Shown here in pieces: positions 59,056 through 64,000 of a stretch of 64,000 nt of DNA; position 1 is the first letter of the stretch; every line of letters starts with the position of its first letter. Source of the stretch: Favolaschia claudopus (Eukaryota; Basidiomycota; Agaricomycetes; Agaricales; Mycenaceae); NCBI GenBank assembly GCA_037176885.1, contig JAWWNJ010000032.1, positions 1,054,001-1,118,000 of the forward strand, read 5' to 3'. A model generated the notes under the pieces. The model was given only the letters and a program-made list of their open reading frames with translations, was not told the origin of the DNA and made no database searches. The translations under genes and the position numbers were made by a program.

Positions 59056-62000
59056 GAGCGCGTGTATACATACTTTCAGCTATTCTATCATGTAGACTTA
59101 CTTCTCATTATACCGGCGTCGAGGTTGACGATGGACGGACTGTATTCGTAGGCAAATACCATGTTCTTGATGTATGTAACGCCCACCCCGTTGTTGGCTG
59201 GAATGCAGCGTGATTATCGTTTGTGGGTCCGGGAAATCGCGGCATGTTGAAAAAGGTTTCCGAAGCTTCCGGCGTCGATCAGTAACCGAGGAAAGAGGTT
59301 CGAAGCGGTTCCGAACTTCGAACGCTTGACTTATCTCAGTTTGGATGTATCCCCCTTTATGAATTTAGAAAATCCTCCATAGTTCATCTGAGTATTAGCA
59401 TTGGTGCTTGAACTGGGAGCAAGTATTATAATGGCTACATTACTTACATCCCTATTTCGATTCAAGGCGTGCTACGTGCGACGGTGGTCCAAGACTCCAA
59501 GAATCCGAAGCGTGAGTGTATGGCGTTCAGTCTGAGTCAGTCACAATGAGATGAAAAATATCATGAATCTCGCACAAAATCCCCACAGTAAATGACCGAC
59601 GACCCCGACGGTTCAGTATAATCAGCCAAGGCACAAATCAACCATTCACGGCGGTACAATATTGCCGATGTAGGTGCCCATGAGAAGGTGTGGTGCTCGA
59701 GAGATCGACAGCACAGACGGCGTTGATTCTAAACGAAGCGACAATTACAAGGCCGCGGTGGTTAATGTGACTGCGTCGGAAAAGGGAGCATGAAAACCTG
59801 AACTTGAAGAGTTTTATAGTAGTAGACTCAAGTGATTCGAACGATATTATAGCTCGTTGTAGGTGAATGGCGTCTCCCAAGCGTCTCCACGAAAATGTCA
59901 AATTGCACGCAAGCGGCCGGAATACGGCACGGAAACAACCTCAAGAGGGCGGAAGGAAGGAAGGAATGAGATGAAAGATGCAAGCTAACGGCTGTAACAG
60001 GCTGTTTTCTGCCGTAGTCGGTAGAAATATGTCGGCGGCGGAGGCAATTTCGAGTGCCCGGGCTCGATTTAGTAAAGCCAGGTTTAACAAATCCAAGCTA
60101 GAAAGGTTCGAAGGATTTTAGGATTGCAGTGCGGTTGTGCAAGCCGCCTGCCAGATAAGATTTTACATTCTTAGAAATTTCGAGTCTTGAGGCGCCGGCC
60201 GTGAAGTTTGAACAGAGATTAAGTAATATTCTGAATCGGGAAAGGCGATCCTCAAGCGCTCAAGTTCTTGGCTTTGGTACCACTAGACGCATACCAGTTC
60301 AAATTGACTTCCGAGTTCGTTATCCGTCTCCAGTGGGTATCCATTGAATGGGGGCCGAGCTTGGGCCGAGCTGACACAGTGTTGATAATCTCCGAAATGT
60401 CGGGACTTGAGGCGGATCATATGCCGATCACTCTTGGTCCTCGTGAGAAAATGCTGTGCATCTTGATCGCCGTAGAATGACACGACAGCCTGAGAAGACG
60501 AGAACGGATAGGGGCTCCAGTGTTTTGTTCCTGCCAAACAGTAAAGATACAATTACTGAGCCTCATGAGTGAAGAGCACAACATTCAAATGCGCCGAAAG
60601 TGAGGAGGTATTCCAATGAAAGTACAATCATGGTGATTTCGCGCAGCATCGCGGGATAAAACTGTATCTGAGTTATGAGAAGATTCTCGTATCGACTCCT
60701 GAGAGGAGGCGATTGTAGAACTTCGCCGGCAAGATACCCAGATGAGACTGTAGAGACAGACGTTCCAGTAGAACGGGGACACCATGGGCACGCGGATAAT
60801 CCCGAAGTCTGTTCAGTATGTTGGCCTTGGGAATAGGCAGATCGAGGCTCGAAGCAACGAAGGGTGGACGAGGAAAGCCCTGAATTTGCGCTAGCGATTG
60901 GAGTTTTGGGGGTCCAAAGAGGAGAGGGCGGAGTTGAAACTAGATGTTCTGCGCGTCGGTGGGCATGAATAGGCCGGCAAAAGTGCGTTGATTGTGGCGG
61001 AGGGACCTTTTGACAGTATTAAGCAAGCGTGAGATGAGGCTTACATTGTTCAGAGTTTTGTATGTTGGAAGTGCCATCGGTTTAGGAACGAGAAGTGCTG
61101 AGTCGAGACCATGGAGTCCAAGTCTAAGACTTACAAAGGCCGAGAGATTGGGACCCAGTAGATTAACGTGGGACCCAGTAAGTTCTATCTGGGAATTCGA
61201 AGGCTAAAGAGGCTAGTACTAGCGCAGGTTGATTCCGAGTTCACGGGAGAAACTTTGACTCTAAAATTTGCAGCCAAGAAATCTTCGCGGTGACCTGCGG
61301 CGACGCCGCCCCAGAGCCGCGGTGCCCAGCATATTGGAGGCCTGTGTAGAGAGAGTGGGTTCCCCCCAAACTTACCGTGACATTACAGTGCAGGCTGGAG
61401 AAACTCGGAGGACGTCTGAGAGAGAGAGAGAGTTCCTGAGTCTGGACCCGGATATCACAGTGCACAAAGAAGTAATGTCAGTGGATTCGATGCAAAAATT
61501 GGGCAAAGGAATCGGACAGAAAATTCGTGAAATGGCTCAAGGAACGGCCGGGGTGTCTTAGTGGAGGATTTTTTGGATAAGGTTGAGCGTGTCACGCCAT
61601 GTCACAGGTGTGACTCTGCCACCTCTTGTCCCTCATACTTATTCTACCTCGAAGCAGGCCACATGCTTGGAGGGACCCCTCGAATCGAATTGAAAATTTT
61701 GAACTTATTTCAAACAGACGGGGTGGTCTGTATTTCGACCATTCTTTACTTGGAAACCCGACGTACAACTTGCGTACAACTCAAAAATTGAAATCACTTT
61801 GCAAGTTTCCCTTGAAAAGAGTTCGCGCTTCCACAAGATATTGATTGAAAAGAGTTCGCGCTTCCACAAGATATTGTGCTATGTGTTATCTTGAAGACGC
61901 TCCAGCTGAACTCTGTCCCGCCTTTTACCCCGTCGGCAAGCTGTTTTCTTGAAGACTGTTTCGAGCCAAGAGATCCAGACTCTAAATTCGTCCTCCCCGA

Positions 62001-62181
62001 CTCAAGTCTCACCCACGATTGTTCGGCGGCGGAGATGGCGCCCTGAAGGAAGGCCTTCCTTGTACCCGTCAGCATTCCGCGCGGGGCCGCTGCTCTAGAA
62101 ATCTTTGCTGGTCTCCTTCGATGTGGCGCGACCTAGCCTACTTCTACCAGCACAGAGCGCTCCCGCCCTCGAAGAAGGGCA
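59056..62181. other. No supported gene
   Basis: Frames of up to about 100 codons on both strands show no recognised domain. The stretch contains a repeated 12-mer TGGGACCCAGTA near 61144-61176, a GA microsatellite near 61420-61432, and a 33-bp tandem duplication at 61812-61877. Confidence 0.45.
61812..61877. repeat. 33-bp tandem duplication
   Basis: The unit beginning TTGAAAAGAGTTCGCGCTTC is present at 61812-61844 and again from 61845, identical over at least 32 bases. Confidence 0.9.
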
Positions 62182-64000
62182 ATGATGCCCCGGTGCCTGC
62201 CACGAATGAGCTGCTGTGAGAGGACCCGCGGATGCCCACCGTTTGGGCTCGTTTTCAAAATTAGCTCTTCCCATCCAGCCGCCACAGCGACGACCTCGAA
62301 TCTTTTTGTATACTCACTCACCCTACACGATTCGAGATCTCTTCTTGATTCGTCCACACACAAGGTTATTGGTTCAGCGAAGTTACCCGTATCTCTCTCT
62401 GGCTTTCTCGACTCCAGATATACAACGAGATATACCGACATTTACCATATCTTTGTTTGGCCGCAAGGTAATTTCTCGTTCATGTTTTGCTTTGCAGATC
62501 CGTCAGAAGCACCGGCGCAGGCCTGTTTGACTGCCGCAGCTGACTTCCCATCGTATCACCTACTCAGCTTCAAGCATCGTCGCCAGCCGCTAGTCTTCTT
62601 CCAGTATTTCTCGCCGCCGATATCTCTTGTTCATCTGCCATCCGGATATCTAGTGAGGTTTCTGATTTCATTTGCGGCTCTTTTGTCAACTGATTTTGTT
62701 TGGGATAAGGTAGACTGTTTGATTGGTCTCTTGTGCTGCTCATCATTGTCATCGCATGGGGCGCTATGCCCAATCCTGCTTCCACGCTTCGTACTAGTCT
62801 GTCTAAGACAGATGCCTACAACTTGCAGCTCATCCCTCGCTAGTTATAGCTTCGGACTGGATGCATTTCCGTGGCCGCCATCTCGTTTGATTTTTTGATT
62901 CGACACCAGGAGACAAAGCAAGGGCTCAGCTCAGCATGACGATGCTTGACGGAGATTCTGCTACTTCCACCATCCTTTCATACCAACCTCTCATCTTGCG
63001 AACCGACTGGCAGTTGACCGTCGACCCTTCACACTTCCACCTTCCTTGCACCCTGCACTGGCAGTAGAACACGGATATCTGATACCCATCCACAGGACGC
63101 GAGTGGTCTATCCTCTTCCAGCCCTTCCCTTCGACCGACACGCACACGGCTGCGCTACCATCAGATTTCGCAAGACTGCAAGCTAGCCATCGACGTCATA
63201 AATGACGCGCCTTGACCTGAGTTTACCTTCTTTTTGGCAGACAATCTCTTCCCACTCCACCATGGCCAACATATGAATGTCCTCGCGGATGCGTCCTCTT
63301 CCCCATTTCCCCCTTCCCGCCCACAAATCCAATTTCCGAGCCCACGCTGCGGCCGTTTTTCCGACGTCCCGACCTCAACGCTTGAACAGGTGTTCTACCA
63401 CTTCCCCGTGCGCTGTAACCTCTCGGCTCTCCACACCCGACCTTCCTGTTTGCTGGACCTCGGTATACTCACTAGCTTTCAGTTTATCATTCAGCCACTC
63501 AAACGCCCCGACTCACTTTGATTTCTCCGCCGCCGTGTCCTCCCTCGTTCTGCTTCCTCCGATCGGCGCCGGCGAGAAATTACCACGTCCATGCGAACAC
63601 TCGGATTCTTCGTCAAGTTCTTGTGCTCGATCTCTTTTTCGAAGACGTTGACCGCCCAACCACTGTCGCCCGGCCGACACAATGACCGAATTTCTGTCTC
63701 TTTCTTGCCGACGGCCTTCGAATATACGTACACCTATCAAGTTTTACAAGCGGCCGTCGTTTTTCTTCGACATGACGCGGTATTTACTGGTACAAATCCC
63801 TCTGAACTGTCATACGACCTCTGCCTATGCCATATTGCAGCTTCTCAGCAAAGCATCATCCTCTCAGGTCCTTGGCCGTCTTGCTTCTTCCTCAACCTGG
63901 CAGCGGCCACTTCTGCCCGTTTTCAAATTCCCCTCGAATTTGAAATCGCAAATTCAAATTCTCCAAATCGGTATCGAGTCCAGAGTCCGTTCATGGCCGT
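62182..64000 (+). other. Pyrimidine-rich stretch, possible long 5' leader
   Basis: From about 62240 to the right edge the plus strand is rich in C and T, with many short CT tracts, as in long 5' leaders of basidiomycete genes. A 238-codon open frame (62182-62898) has no recognisable domain and may be non-coding. A plus-strand gene starting beyond the window would explain it, but nothing here proves it. Confidence 0.3.

Noticed and set aside
62182..62898. 238-codon open frame near the right edge
   Set aside because: Low-complexity, Ser/Leu/Phe-rich translation of C/T-rich DNA, with no domain or homology that I can see. It is more likely leader or intergenic sequence.

Overview
The window looks like nuclear DNA from a basidiomycete fungus, probably an Agaricomycete. 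Almost every recognisable gene is split by many short introns (about 50-60 bp, GT-AG with a few GC-AG). The protein families also fit: F-box/LRR proteins, large Zn2Cys6 'fungal-specific' regulators, a tannase/feruloyl esterase, and basidiomycete-type histone H3. Gene models below were built by hand by joining reading frames at plausible splice sites. Gene ends are firmer than every internal exon.

Layout: 1-1.8 kb holds nothing I recognise. 1.8-3.8 kb is an MFS transporter, 4.8-6.2 kb an aldo-keto reductase, and 7.4-8.2 kb a histone H3 gene. At 8.4-12.5 kb an F-box/LRR gene on the minus strand is cut in two by a 2.7-kb element with 25-bp perfect terminal inverted repeats. A small two-intron gene follows (13.6-14.0 kb), then a Zn2Cys6 regulator (14.3-17.7 kb, minus) and a secreted tannase-family esterase (18.0-19.6 kb, minus).

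From 20 to 59 kb the region is dominated by five diverged copies (called A to E here) of one Zn2Cys6 regulator gene: A 20.3-23.5, B 28.8-32.3, C 33.4-36.8, D 40.7-43.9 and E 55.8-59.1 kb. All five are on the plus strand. B and C are a recent tandem duplication of about 4 kb; C has decayed by frameshifts and B lacks an obvious ATG. Between the copies lie a probable COP9 signalosome subunit 3 gene (25.95-27.6 kb), a tail-anchored hypothetical protein (37.2-38.2 kb), a cytochrome b561-like membrane protein (39 kb), a second F-box-type gene cut by a 0.68-kb inverted-repeat element (44.2-47.3 kb), and the CCR4-NOT subunit 3/5 gene (48.8-51.5 kb). The NOT3 gene is flanked by two inverted paralogues of an uncharacterised protein (47.4 and 52.5 kb). 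A third inverted-repeat element sits at 53.8-54.3 kb. From 59 kb to the end I see no supported gene, only short repeats and a pyrimidine-rich stretch that may be the 5' leader of a gene beyond the window.

The most notable structures are a 6-nt microexon that splits the zinc-cluster domain in four of the five paralogous regulators, the shared uncharacterised C-terminal motif of that family, and two F-box genes independently broken by inverted-repeat elements whose removal joins the coding halves. I see no operon-like logic. The esterase next to a Zn2Cys6 regulator is the only pairing that suggests a functional link, and that is inference.
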